The notes under the pieces are model-generated. The model was not told the origin of the DNA and did not search any database. It was given only the letters and a program-made list of their open reading frames with translations. This document shows positions 37,342 to 47,935 of a stretch of DNA of 64,000 bases, piece by piece; position 1 is the first letter of the stretch, and every line of letters starts with the position of its first letter. Source of the stretch: Microvirga sp. TS319. Lineage in GTDB: Bacteria; Pseudomonadota; Alphaproteobacteria; Rhizobiales; Beijerinckiaceae. The stretch covers positions 372,001-436,000 of the forward strand of contig NZ_JBGGGT010000002.1 in assembly GCF_041276405.1 (NCBI RefSeq), read 5' to 3'. The position numbers were made by a program, and so were the translations under genes.

Positions 37342-37395
37342 GGGGCTTGAAGAAAAGTTGGGGCTTGAAGAAAACTTGGGGCTTGAAGAAACCTT
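37342..37395. repeat. 18 bp tandem repeat, three units
   Basis: Three consecutive units of GGGGCTTGAAGAAAAGTT (variants AACTT, CCTT at the end). On the minus strand it forms the leader of the 55-residue gene; 18 bp is six codons, reading as (K/N/V)-F/S-S-S-P-like hexapeptides in the same frame. Confidence 0.85.
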
Positions 37396-37443
37396 GTCCT
37401 GGAGACAACGCGGCAGAGCGGGCAACGATCCCGCCCATTGTGG

Positions 37444-37467
37444 AAAAGGCGACGCTTGCGCGCCGCC
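37444..37467 (-). terminator. Probable terminator after the TRAP binding protein
   Basis: Minus strand GGCGGCGC-GCAA-GCGTCGCC (one mismatch) followed by TTTTCC, nine bases beyond the stop. Confidence 0.5.
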
Positions 37468-37475
37468 TCTTCTGG

Positions 37476-38564
37476 TTAACGCTGGCCCTGCTGCTGGTTG
37501 ACGAAGTAATCGAAGGGCAGCTCCGCGATGCGGAACCAGGTCAGTTCCTTGTCGCGGAACGCGTTCCAGTGATCGAAGACCTTCTTGAACTTCGCATTGG
37601 AGGCCGCGATCTCGTTGTAGACCTTGAAGGCTTCCTTGTAGCTCTGCTCCATCACGTCCTTCGGGAAGGCGCGAAGCAGCGCGCCCTGCGCGACCAGACG
37701 GCGGATCGCCTCGGCGTTCTGGGCGTCGTACTTGGCCATGCACAGCGCGTTGGCCTCGGCACAGGCTGCTTCCAGAATGGCCTTGTAGGAGGCGGGCAGC
37801 GAATTCCACTTGTCCATGTTCACATAGACGGAAGGCTGCGCGCTTCCTTCCCAGAAGCCCGGATAGTAGTAGTACTTCGCGACCTTCACGAAGCCGAGCT
37901 TCTCGTCGTCATAGGGACCGGAGAACTCCACGGCGTCCAGGGTGCCGCGCTCGAGAGCCGGATAGATGTCGCCGCCTGCGAGAACCTGCGGCACGACGCC
38001 GAGCCTGGCCATGATCTGGCCGCCCATCCCCGCGATGCGCATCTTCAGGCCCTGCAGATCGGCAACGGAATTGACCTCTTTCCGGAACCAGCCGCCCATC
38101 TGCGCGCCGGTCTGGCCGGCCGGGAAGGAGATGACGTTGTAGTCCTTCAGGAATTCCCGCACCAGTTCGAGGCCGCCGCCGCAATACATCCAGCCATTGT
38201 GCTGGCGCACGTTCAGGCCCCACGGCACCGAGGTGTCGAACATGAAGGTCGGATCCTTGCCGATGTAATAGCTCGACAGGGTGTAGCCGCATTCGACGGT
38301 GCCGTTCTGCGTGGCGTCGAGCACCTGCAGGCCGCTCACGATCTCGCCGGCTGCGAAGACCTGAATCTGGAACTTGTTGTCGGTTGCTGCGGCCACGCGC
38401 TTGGCGACCATCTCGCCGGCGCCATAGAGCGTATCGAGGCTCTTGGGATAGCTCGACGCCATGCGCCAGCGGATTTCCGGTTGCGACTGCGCGATGGCCG
38501 GGGACGCGACAGCGCCGGCGGCGGCGGCGAGACCCGCGCCTTTGAGAACCTTTCTTCTATCCAT
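37476..38564 (-). CDS. TRAP transporter substrate-binding protein (DctP family)
   Basis: A 362-residue periplasmic protein with a Tat-like signal (DRRKVLKGAGLAAAAGAVA, cleavage AIA-Q) and the DctP fold: IRWRMASSYPKSLDTLYGA, GLKMRIAGMGGQIMARLG and the binding-pocket DAVEFSGPYDD. The group includes 2-oxo-acid and lactate binders. No TRAP membrane subunits lie nearby, so it is an orphan binding protein that must work with a transporter encoded elsewhere. Confidence 0.88.
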   Translation of the reverse strand: MDRRKVLKGAGLAAAAGAVASPAIAQSQPEIRWRMASSYPKSLDTLYGAGEMVAKRVAAATDNKFQIQVFAAGEIVSGLQVLDATQNGTVECGYTLSSYYIGKDPTFMFDTSVPWGLNVRQHNGWMYCGGGLELVREFLKDYNVISFPAGQTGAQMGGWFRKEVNSVADLQGLKMRIAGMGGQIMARLGVVPQVLAGGDIYPALERGTLDAVEFSGPYDDEKLGFVKVAKYYYYPGFWEGSAQPSVYVNMDKWNSLPASYKAILEAACAEANALCMAKYDAQNAEAIRRLVAQGALLRAFPKDVMEQSYKEAFKVYNEIAASNAKFKKVFDHWNAFRDKELTWFRIAELPFDYFVNQQQGQR

Positions 38565-38749
38565 GGGAGTTTCCTCGTCACTTTATTGCATGAAAGCCGA
38601 TCGGGCTGGAACGATGCATAGAGCGCGAGGCTGCCGGCTGTCACTCCATCTTCCGTCTGACGAGCCGATTGGGAGAGGATGAAGGCGTAACGGAATTACC
38701 CCGGAGGCTCGGCGCCTCCAGGGCGATCATGAGTTCCTGGCGAAAACCG

Positions 38750-39364
38750 TCACCGCTCTTCCGAACTGCCCTTGGCGAGGGGACGCCGATCCTGCCCTTC
38801 GCCGGCGCGGGCGGAGCGCTTCGGAGGCTTCTCGTCGCCTGTCGAGGATTGCGAACGGCCGCCGGACTGGCTTGCGGTGGGGTGCCCGCGCACGAGAGTG
38901 CCCTTCGGCGCCTCGACGGCGTTGCCCGGAGCCGGCACGCGCTTGCGCGAGGCCGCGCCGCCGCTCATCCCGGTAGGCCCCGTCTCGTCGTCGGTTTGCG
39001 CCGAACGCGGGGCTGGGCTCTTGTTCGCCGTCGTCGAGACGCCTTCGGCGATCTCCTCGTTCGACATCGTGAAGCCGGCGTCGTCATCCTCCTGATCCGG
39101 CACGTCCTTGAACGATCGGATGCCTGCGTTGGAGCCGCTGGTCACGCGGCCGTCGTCCACATGATCGATGTCGAGATCGGGATCGATCTTCTTCGAGGCG
39201 CCCATCACGCCGGTGGCTTTGGCCGCTGCGCGCTTGGTATTGCCGACATCGTTGCGCTGGGTGGGGCCTGCAATGAAATTGTCGCTGCCCTCTTCCTGAA
39301 CCACCTCGTTCAACACCTCATCGACCGGGGGCTCCGGCGGGTTTCCGCGCTTGTCTCGCGCCAT
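38750..39364 (-). CDS. Hydrophilic, probably disordered hypothetical protein
   Basis: A 204-residue protein rich in Asp, Glu, Gly, Ser, Arg and Pro, with no membrane segment or recognised domain. Some short conserved-looking blocks exist (VDEVLNEVVQEEGSDNFIAG, DIDHVDDGRVTSGSNAGIR). Start at 39364 with AGAGGAA upstream. The same style of protein flanks clpB further right. Confidence 0.6.
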   Translation of the reverse strand: MARDKRGNPPEPPVDEVLNEVVQEEGSDNFIAGPTQRNDVGNTKRAAAKATGVMGASKKIDPDLDIDHVDDGRVTSGSNAGIRSFKDVPDQEDDDAGFTMSNEEIAEGVSTTANKSPAPRSAQTDDETGPTGMSGGAASRKRVPAPGNAVEAPKGTLVRGHPTASQSGGRSQSSTGDEKPPKRSARAGEGQDRRPLAKGSSEER

Positions 39365-39483
39365 CGGATATTCCTCTTCTCGATTCTTCGGCGGGCCCGG
39401 AAGCGGCCCGCGCCTCCTCAGGCAACGACCTGTCGAAAGAGGGGTTCCGGCTCCGCGGCACAAACGGGCGGAGCCGGAAATCC

Positions 39484-40230
39484 TTAGCGGCCAAGCCCTT
39501 TCTGAATGTCTTCGAGCAGCGCAATGTGTTCCTTGATCTGCCCGCGTGCGAGCTTGGCGATGTTGATCATCTCGCGGTTGCCGGAATTCTGCAGATAGCT
39601 CTCCTGCAGCTTCAGCAGCTTCTGGTGTCCTTCAATCTGCATGCCGACATATTCGCGATCCAGCGCTGCGCCAGGCTGCGCTTTCGAGAGCCGCTCCATG
39701 GTGGCCGAATCCGCCTGCGACAGCTCCGGCGCGGTGGATGCAGAACCCTGAGCGCCCTTGGTCGTCGATGCGGTCGCCGCAGGATCGGCGAAGGAATGCA
39801 GAACGTCGGTGAGGGTGTTCTGCTCGCCGATCTCGAACTCCGCAAATTGTTTCACACGTGGATCCTGTGCCTTCGATAGGGCGAAATTCGACTGCTGAAG
39901 CGAGACCGTGCTCAATGCGAGCGCCTGCTGAACGTATTGGCCGTCTTCCTGCGATTGCTGCTGCCCCTGCGCGGCAGGCGCGCTGTTGGCCTGTCCTTGA
40001 CGCATATGGCTCTGCGTATCCTGAGGTGCGCCTCCCGCTTGCGTGCGCTGCTGACGCTGCTCGGCGCCTTGTCCGAGCGCCTGATTGGGCTGGGTTTCGG
40101 CAGGCTGCGGCGTCACGGAATAGGGGATCGCCTGCTTCTGCTGCTGAGCAAGGGCCGGGAGGGCAAAGGCAACGGCGATGCCGGCGATCATGGCATGGCG
40201 GACGGATATAGGCTTCTCCTGCGAAGGCAT
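39484..40230 (-). CDS. DUF4142 periplasmic protein
   Basis: A 248-residue exported protein: signal peptide VRHAMIAGIAVAFALPALA, a Gln-rich linker (residues ~30-100), then a ferritin-like helical DUF4142 domain with QQALALSTVSLQQSNFALSK, VKQFAEFEIGEQ and DREYVGMQIEGHQKLL. Function unknown. The start at 40230 has AGGAG, but the same AGGAGAAGCC block is repeated just inside the coding region, so a start at 40191 (before the signal peptide core) is possible. Divergent from the protease gene. Confidence 0.75.
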   Translation of the reverse strand: MPSQEKPISVRHAMIAGIAVAFALPALAQQQKQAIPYSVTPQPAETQPNQALGQGAEQRQQRTQAGGAPQDTQSHMRQGQANSAPAAQGQQQSQEDGQYVQQALALSTVSLQQSNFALSKAQDPRVKQFAEFEIGEQNTLTDVLHSFADPAATASTTKGAQGSASTAPELSQADSATMERLSKAQPGAALDREYVGMQIEGHQKLLKLQESYLQNSGNREMINIAKLARGQIKEHIALLEDIQKGLGR

Positions 40231-40369
40231 GGGCTTCTCCTGCGAAGATCTGTCGGGGCGAACGCTCGCGAGCGGCTTTTGTTCGAGAGGGGATCGAGGG
40301 AGGAACGAAGTCTGCCCAGGCGCGTCCATTGTAGAGACCATCGTAAGCCACCGATGGCAGGGAGGCGTG

Positions 40370-41476
40370 ATGCAGGATCGGTTAACGCGCGTGATCATGC
40401 TGGCGGTCGCTGTGCTGCTTGCGATCCTGGTCGTTCAGCCCTATGTGGACTCGTATCTCTTCTCCGCACGCACGCCGCGTCCGGTCGCGGCGCGTGGCGA
40501 CCTTTCGGAACTCGAGCGTTCGACGATCCAGGTCTTCGAGACCGTGGCGCCCTCGGTCGTACAGGTGGTCAGTCTGTCGCGGCGCAGCCCCAGGACGGAA
40601 GCGGAGCCGTCCGAGTCGGGAACGGGCTTCATGTGGGATGCGGCCGGGCATGTGGTCACCAACGAACATGTGGTGGCGAGCGGCTCGGGTTTCGTCGTGC
40701 GTCTCGCCTCCGGCGAGGTGCTGCCCGCCGAGGTTGTCGGACAGGCGCCCAACTACGATCTCGCGGTGCTGCGCCTCAACAGCCGGACCGGTCTGCCGCC
40801 GCCCGTGATGGTGGGCAGCTCGGCGGATCTGAAGGTGGGGCAGACGGCCTACGCCATCGGCAATCCGTTCGGCCTCGATCAGTCGCTCACGACCGGCATC
40901 ATCAGCGCGCTCAAGCGACGGCTGCCCACCAGCGGCGGGCGCGAGATCGCGGGCGTAATCCAGACCGATGCCGCCATCAACCCCGGCAATTCCGGCGGTC
41001 CGCTGCTCGATTCCGCGGGGCGGCTGATCGGCGTCAACACGGCGATCTACTCGCCGTCCGGAACGAATGCGGGCATCGGCTTCGCCATTCCCGTGGACGT
41101 GGTGAACCGGGTCGTGCCCGAGCTCATCCGCGAGGGGAGGGTTCCCACGCCAGGAATCGGCATTCTCGCCGCCGACGAAACCGTGGCGGCTCAGCTCGGC
41201 GTCACAGGGGTCATCGTAGCTGGCGTCGCGCCGGGATCACCCGCGGAACAGGCCGGCCTGCGCGGGGTCAACCCGGCCGTCGGGGCGATCGGCGACGTCA
41301 TCGTCGGTGTCGGAGACGAGCCCGTGCGGCGTCTGTCCGACCTCACGGACAGCCTCGAGCGCGCCGGGGTCGGACAAACGGTGGCCCTGAAAGTCATGCG
41401 CAACGACAGTACCCGTACGGTCGAGGTTCGCATCGTGGATATCGGGCAGGAGCCGTCGCGACCGCGCAGACCTTGA
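40370..41476 (+). CDS. DegQ/HtrA-like trypsin-type serine protease
   Basis: A 368-residue protein with an N-terminal membrane anchor (VIMLAVAVLLAILVVQPYV), a trypsin-like domain with His in VTNEHVVASGS, Asp in APNYDLAVLR and Ser in NPGNSGGPLL, and one PDZ domain near the C-terminus (AGVAPGSPAEQAGLRG). It resembles DegS/HtrA-type proteases with a single PDZ domain and a tether, acting in the periplasm on misfolded or regulatory substrates. The start has GGGAGG directly upstream. Confidence 0.9.
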   Translation: MQDRLTRVIMLAVAVLLAILVVQPYVDSYLFSARTPRPVAARGDLSELERSTIQVFETVAPSVVQVVSLSRRSPRTEAEPSESGTGFMWDAAGHVVTNEHVVASGSGFVVRLASGEVLPAEVVGQAPNYDLAVLRLNSRTGLPPPVMVGSSADLKVGQTAYAIGNPFGLDQSLTTGIISALKRRLPTSGGREIAGVIQTDAAINPGNSGGPLLDSAGRLIGVNTAIYSPSGTNAGIGFAIPVDVVNRVVPELIREGRVPTPGIGILAADETVAAQLGVTGVIVAGVAPGSPAEQAGLRGVNPAVGAIGDVIVGVGDEPVRRLSDLTDSLERAGVGQTVALKVMRNDSTRTVEVRIVDIGQEPSRPRRP

Positions 41477-41570
41477 AGGCGCGCCGTCGAGCCGTTTATC
41501 TTGAGCCGTCGCGGCAACCATCGCGTCTGTGTCCCGTTAGCCATTGAATCTTCATCCATCGGAGGAGCGA

Positions 41571-41975
41571 ATGAGTCTTGAAGGCGCCGAGAGCAGCATT
41601 CTGGTGCAAAGCTCGAATGTCGATCTGGGAGATGCGTTTCCCGAATTCGCCAGGACCAATATCCGCCAGGTGGCCGGGAAGTATTTCGGACGGCTGAGCA
41701 ATGCGTCCGTGTATGTGAGCCGCGAGGGCATCACCTATCGGTGCACGGTGAATATCCAGATGGGCGCACTGAAGATGATGACCGGCGAGGCCAAGAACAA
41801 GGAGGTCTATGCCGCGTTCCGTCAGGCCCTGCAGAAGGCCGCCAAGCAGCTTCGCCGCTCCAAGCGCGAGCTTCGCGAGGACAAGGCGGAGCGTATCGAC
41901 AAGGATATGGTCCTGCGTGAAGGCGCTCGGGCGCCCGCTCGGGACCAGGACGAGTTCCGGGCGGCCGCGGAATAG
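41571..41975 (+). CDS. Ribosome hibernation factor, HPF/RaiA-like
   Basis: A 134-residue protein matching the S30AE fold: QSSNVDLGDAFPEFARTNI, KYFGRLSNASVYVSREG, then a basic helix AAFRQALQKAAKQLRRSKREL. It lacks the C-terminal dimerisation domain of long HPF, so it is a short-type factor binding the ribosome in stationary phase. Its match is weaker than for typical HPF, so divergent function is possible. GGAGGAG precedes the ATG. Confidence 0.7.
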   Translation: MSLEGAESSILVQSSNVDLGDAFPEFARTNIRQVAGKYFGRLSNASVYVSREGITYRCTVNIQMGALKMMTGEAKNKEVYAAFRQALQKAAKQLRRSKRELREDKAERIDKDMVLREGARAPARDQDEFRAAAE

Positions 41976-42017
41976 GCCAGGTCGCGCCTGAAATTCCACC
42001 AGACGAGTCGCAGACCC

Positions 42018-42062
42018 ATTGTCATCCCGGGCCTGGAAGCAGAGCCCGGGACCGATAGCCGC
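42018..42062. repeat. Second dispersed repeat family, short copy
   Basis: ATTGTCATCCCGGGCCTGG ... CAGAGCCCGGGACCGATAG, a short inverted repeat in the 431 bp gap after the HPF-like gene. A degenerate relative may lie at 42237-42316. Confidence 0.45.
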
Positions 42063-42064
42063 TA

Positions 42065-42151
42065 GGGCATCGGACGTGAAAAGTGGACTCCACTTTTAGG
42101 ATCGATCCGATGCTCTCCTTGGAAAGAGCGTATCGTTTCCGCACGATGTGC
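42065..42151. repeat. Palindromic element, copy 7 (A plus B), TA-flanked
   Basis: Flanked on both sides by CTAGG: GGCATCGGACGTGAAAAGTG ... GATCCGATGCTC, short spacer, GAGCGTATCGTTTCCGCACG ending GATGTGC. The matching TA at each side fits a 2 bp target duplication. Shorter (87 bp) than the fosX copy. Confidence 0.8.
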
Positions 42152-42155
42152 TAGG

Positions 42156-42188
42156 GCTGTTTCCACCGATATGGAAACAGCTCTTTTC
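42156..42188 (+). terminator. Rho-independent terminator
   Basis: GCTGTTTCCA / TGGAAACAGC stem with CCGATA loop and a TCTTTTCTTT tail. It may end transcription from the HPF-like gene 180 bp upstream. Confidence 0.7.
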
Positions 42189-42356
42189 TTTGCTCTGGCG
42201 CATTTCGCGGCGAGCCTGGAACGTCGTGTCTATGGTTCCCTGCTGCGCGGGAATAACGACGGGCGGTGAAGCTCCATTGTCAGGCCCGTATTCCGGCTTC
42301 CGCTCACCGATGCCGGGATCAGACCCGAAAGGACCTTACGGTCGGTCTTCCGACGC

Positions 42357-42384
42357 AAAAGCCCCGCAGAAACCGCGGGGCTTT
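42357..42384 (-). terminator. Rho-independent terminator of clpB
   Basis: Minus strand AAAGCCCCGC-GGTTTCT-GCGGGGCTTTTGC, lying 23 bp beyond the clpB stop. Confidence 0.85.
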
Positions 42385-42406
42385 CCTATCGCTGCCATCA
42401 ATCGGC

Positions 42407-45031
<2,625 letters not shown>

Positions 45032-45120
45032 CGTGTCATCCTCCTCAGATCCGCCCGCCCTCTTCGGAGGCACGGGCCGACCCTGCGATGTCGGACCTTC
45101 GCCAGGAAGCATCCGCTGTA

Positions 45121-45156
45121 TCTAAGGTGGGAACATCGATCCGGAACAACAAGAGG
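45121..45156 (-). promoter_or_regulatory. Candidate RpoH (heat-shock) promoter of clpB
   Basis: On the minus strand CTTG (45153-45150) is followed after about 17-18 bases by CCCACCTTAG, which loosely fits the alphaproteobacterial heat-shock pattern CTTG-N17-CCTATNT. It lies ~90 bp upstream of the clpB start. Known biology of clpB supports it; the -10 match is imperfect. Confidence 0.35.
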
Positions 45157-45220
45157 GGAACCCCGGTCGGGCCCTCGCATTGACCCTGCAAGCAGTTCCA
45201 ATGGATTGAAGGAGGCTTCC

Positions 45221-45544
45221 ATGACGCGCGACCCGCGCTCAGATGCCGAGAAGGCCCGCGCCGATCTGGCGCGCAATGCCGAGCTGGGGCTCGCCGTGCC
45301 GGAGAGCCCGCTGGAGGAGCAGCCTTCGGTGACTCCCCAGACCTTCGGCGACAACACCGAGAACGGGCGCGTGCTCCGCGACGAGGAGGGCCCTATGGCC
45401 GTCGACGAGGGTCAGGAGATCGGTGATTCCACCGGCACCATGAAGACCTCCCACGACATCCCCGAGAACCGTCAGAACGTCGAAACCCCGCCCACGCATC
45501 GCAGCGACCGCAGCGATGGCGTGCTCTCGCGCGCAAAGGAGTGA
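45221..45544 (+). CDS. Hydrophilic hypothetical protein, 107 residues
   Basis: A charged, probably disordered protein (TRDPRSDAEKARADLARNAE at the N-terminus, HDIPENRQNVETPP near the C-terminus). No family recognised. A strong AAGGAGG precedes the ATG. It is divergent from clpB and followed by another small gene six bases after its stop, so the two form an operon. Confidence 0.65.
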   Translation: MTRDPRSDAEKARADLARNAELGLAVPESPLEEQPSVTPQTFGDNTENGRVLRDEEGPMAVDEGQEIGDSTGTMKTSHDIPENRQNVETPPTHRSDRSDGVLSRAKE

Positions 45545-45550
45545 TTCATC

Positions 45551-45820
45551 ATGGGATTTTCCGATCTTCTCGCCCGTTTCAACCCGAAGAAGCGAAAGGC
45601 CGAACAGGCCCGCCAGGAGCTCATGGCCAATGCCGAGAAAGCCCTACGCATGAAGCAGGAGGCCGGGCCCACGGCCAACATTCCCGAGCACCAGACGTCA
45701 CATGAGGGCATGCAGAAAGACCCGCATATGGTCGAATTCGACCGGACCAGCGGACGCGAGGCAGGCTTCACGCCCCAGCTGAAGCGCTCGAAGGTCGCCC
45801 GCTCGGGAGATGCTTCGTAA
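45551..45820 (+). CDS. Small hypothetical protein, 89 residues
   Basis: Basic N-terminal helix (FSDLLARFNPKKRKAEQARQ), then a polar stretch with IPEHQTSHEGMQKDPHMVEF. Not recognised; no membrane segment. Located directly after the 107-residue gene, its likely operon partner. Proximity to clpB hints at a stress role, an inference only. Confidence 0.65.
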   Translation: MGFSDLLARFNPKKRKAEQARQELMANAEKALRMKQEAGPTANIPEHQTSHEGMQKDPHMVEFDRTSGREAGFTPQLKRSKVARSGDAS

Positions 45821-45837
45821 CCGACGCCCTCTTCCTA

Positions 45838-45925
45838 TGCCGTTTTTCGCGATCCCCGGGCTCGTCCCGGGGATCCCTTCTTTGCAGGAGGCATGCGTGG
45901 CTGGAACACGTCCGGCCATGACGTG
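45838..45925. repeat. Second dispersed repeat family, copy
   Basis: CGCGATCCCCGGGCTCGTCC CGGGGATCC followed by GGCTGGAACACGTCCGGCCA TGACGTGG: hairpin cores of CCCCGGG type with a CATGACG end, as in the copies at 23.0 and 31.6 kb. Confidence 0.5.
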
Positions 45926-45942
45926 GAGCGGAACGCTCAAAC

Positions 45943-45994
45943 AAGATGCCTTGCCAAGATGCCTCGCCAAGACACCTTGCGAAGACGCCTTGCT
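45943..45994. repeat. 13 bp tandem repeat, four units
   Basis: Units AAGATGCCTTGCC, AAGATGCCTCGCC, AAGACACCTTGCG and AAGACGCCTTGCT lie 30 bp upstream of the MOSC gene start. The copies differ at few positions, and 13 bp is not a codon multiple, so this is non-coding. Confidence 0.85.
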
Positions 45995-46024
45995 CAGCGA
46001 TCCCGCGACCACTATCGATAGGGC

Positions 46025-46807
46025 ATGAGCATCCGCATCGCCTCCCTCCAACGCTATCCCGTGAAGGGCCTGTCGCCCGAGACGCTGGAAACCGCTGCCC
46101 TTGCCAAGGGCGGGTATTTCCCCGGTGACCGGCTTTTTGCCATCGAGAACGGTCCTGCCGGGTTCGATCCCGAGAACCCGCAGCACCAGCCCAAGATCAA
46201 GTTTCTCATGCTCATGCGCAACGAGAGCCTGGCGCGGCTGAGGACCCGCTATCTCGACAGCATCACGACGCTCTTCATCGAAGAAGGCGAGCGTGAAGTG
46301 GCGCGGGGCGATCTCACCACGCGGGAAGGACGGCTGGCCATCGAGGCTTTCTTTCGCCGCTTCATGGCGAAAGAGCTGCGCGGTCCGCCGAAGGTGCTCG
46401 CCGCTCCGGAGGGCTTCCGCTTCACCGATTCCCGGCGCGGCTTCGTCTCTCTCATCAATCTCGCCAGCGTCCGGCAGATCGAGAGCGTGGTCGGCGCCCC
46501 GGTCGATCCCTTGCGTTTCCGCGGCAATGTCCACCTCGACGGACTGGAGCCCTGGGCCGAGTTCGACCTCGTAGGTCAGGTGCTCACCACCGCGTCCGGC
46601 GTGCGCCTGAAGGTGACGAAGCGCATCGAGCGATGCGCGGCCACCAATGTGGACCCCGCGACCGGCATCCGTGATCTGCAGATCCCGAAGAGCCTCATGG
46701 GGGCATACGGGCATTTTGATTGCGGCATCTATGCCGAGGTGTTGAGCGACGGCGCCATCGCGGTCGGAGACAGCCTCGAGACGGAACAGGCCAGTCTGGC
46801 TCTTTAG
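46025..46807 (+). CDS. MOSC-domain protein
   Basis: A 260-residue protein with the MOSC N-terminal beta-barrel (RIASLQRYPVKGLSPE) and the conserved region VTKRIERCAATNVDPATG, whose Cys is the putative molybdenum-cofactor-binding residue. Family members resemble YcbX/mARC and reduce N-hydroxylated compounds or carry sulfur. The TAG stop coincides with the edge of a palindromic element. Confidence 0.85.
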   Translation: MSIRIASLQRYPVKGLSPETLETAALAKGGYFPGDRLFAIENGPAGFDPENPQHQPKIKFLMLMRNESLARLRTRYLDSITTLFIEEGEREVARGDLTTREGRLAIEAFFRRFMAKELRGPPKVLAAPEGFRFTDSRRGFVSLINLASVRQIESVVGAPVDPLRFRGNVHLDGLEPWAEFDLVGQVLTTASGVRLKVTKRIERCAATNVDPATGIRDLQIPKSLMGAYGHFDCGIYAEVLSDGAIAVGDSLETEQASLAL

Positions 46808-46930
46808 CGCATCGTGCGGAACAGCGGACCCGGTTTTCACGAACGTGGCCCTTCGGGTCCTCACAAACGATGCGCTCATCTAAGGAGTGGAGCACCGAAC
46901 GCGGGACGTGGAAACCGGTTTGAACCGGAT
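46807..46930. repeat. Palindromic element, copy 8 (B plus degenerate C)
   Basis: Begins at the G of the MOSC stop TAG: GCGCATCGTGCGGAACAGCG ... AACGATGCGC, then GAGCACCGAACGCGGGACGT and AACCGGTTTGAACCGG. The central part has an extra hairpin GTGGCCCTTCGGGTCC. Confidence 0.7.
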
Positions 46931-46958
46931 CCACTTCGCCGAAATTGCTTTAGGCAAC

Positions 46959-46988
46959 AAAAAAGGGAGAGCAGTGCTCTCCCTTTTT
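46959..46988. terminator. Bidirectional terminator
   Basis: Perfect AAAAAGGGAGAGC-AGT-GCTCTCCCTTTTT inverted repeat between the convergent MOSC and DUF4167 genes; T-runs are on both strands. Confidence 0.9.
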
Positions 46989-47014
46989 CCATAGTGCTGT
47001 AGCGCTCGACGCCG

Positions 47015-47935
47015 TTACTCGGCAGCGGGCGTCTCCACATCCGGCGTGAAGTTTGCGGCCTCGTCGCCCGTGCTCTCGACCACGTCGCGACGGGTGCGGC
47101 GGGTGCGGCGGCGCGGACGCTCCTCGACGGGCTCGCCGCCGAAATCCAGCGTCGGAGCCGGGTTCGGCTCTTCGGCGGCAGCGACCGGGGCGGGGCGCAC
47201 CGGGTTCGTCAGGAAGGCCGGCAGGGTGCCCGCATCGGAGGCATCGGCCTCCTCGCGACGGCGCTCACGCGGGAAGCGTTCGCGGCGCTCGGGACGCTCT
47301 CCACGTTCGGGACGCTCCCCGCGTTCGCTGCGCTCCGGGCGCTCGCTGCGCTCAGAACGCTCACTCCGCTCGAAGCGAGTGGGACGCTCGCCCTCGCCGC
47401 TGGAGGATTGTTCATCGCGCTGGAAATCCTGGCGAGGGGCACGCTCGCGCTGGAAGCGCTCGCGGCGTTCGCCGCGCTCCTGACGCTCGCCGCGCTCGGG
47501 GCGCTCATTGCGCTCGAAGCGGGCCGGGCGGTCGCTCTCGCCACGCATCTCGTAGGGCTGCGGTTGGGAGCCGAAATCCGCGTCCTCGCCGTTGCGTTCG
47601 AAGTTCGGGCGCTCGCCTTGAGCGAAGCCCTCTTCGTCGCCGTCCTCGTCGAAACGCTGCTGGTAGCCATACTGCTCGCGCAGCTGCTCCTGAGCGGCCG
47701 CGATGATGCGGAAATAGTGCTCCGCATGCTGGAAATAGTTTTCTGCCGCCACGGGGTCGCCGCTCGCCTGCGCATCACGGGCAAGCTGGCTGTATTTTTC
47801 GGCGATATGCTGAGCCGTGCCGCGGATCTTCACGTCCGGACCGTTCGACTCATAGCTCTTGGTCAGGGGATTAGGCCCCTTGTTCCCGTTGTTGCGGTTG
47901 CGACCGCGCATTCGCCTGTTCTGTCCTGGTCTCAT
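47015..47935 (-). CDS. DUF4167 protein with charged repeats
   Basis: A 306-residue protein. The N-terminal ~100 residues are the conserved DUF4167 domain (NNGNKGPNPLTKSYESNGPD, HAEHYFRIIAAAQEQ). The centre (~140-225) is built of RSERPERGER-like repeats of Arg, Glu, Ser and Gly, and the C-terminus is RRTRRTRR basic. The domain is typical of Hyphomicrobiales and looks like an RNA-binding or ribosome-linked factor, but its role is unknown. It follows prmC in the same direction. Confidence 0.85.
   Translation of the reverse strand: MRPGQNRRMRGRNRNNGNKGPNPLTKSYESNGPDVKIRGTAQHIAEKYSQLARDAQASGDPVAAENYFQHAEHYFRIIAAAQEQLREQYGYQQRFDEDGDEEGFAQGERPNFERNGEDADFGSQPQPYEMRGESDRPARFERNERPERGERQERGERRERFQRERAPRQDFQRDEQSSSGEGERPTRFERSERSERSERPERSERGERPERGERPERRERFPRERRREEADASDAGTLPAFLTNPVRPAPVAAAEEPNPAPTLDFGGEPVEERPRRRTRRTRRDVVESTGDEAANFTPDVETPAAE

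Noticed and set aside
47230..47520. Regularly spaced short repeats that could look like a CRISPR array
   Set aside because: They are in frame inside the DUF4167 gene, degenerate, have no spacer-repeat alternation and no cas genes nearby.
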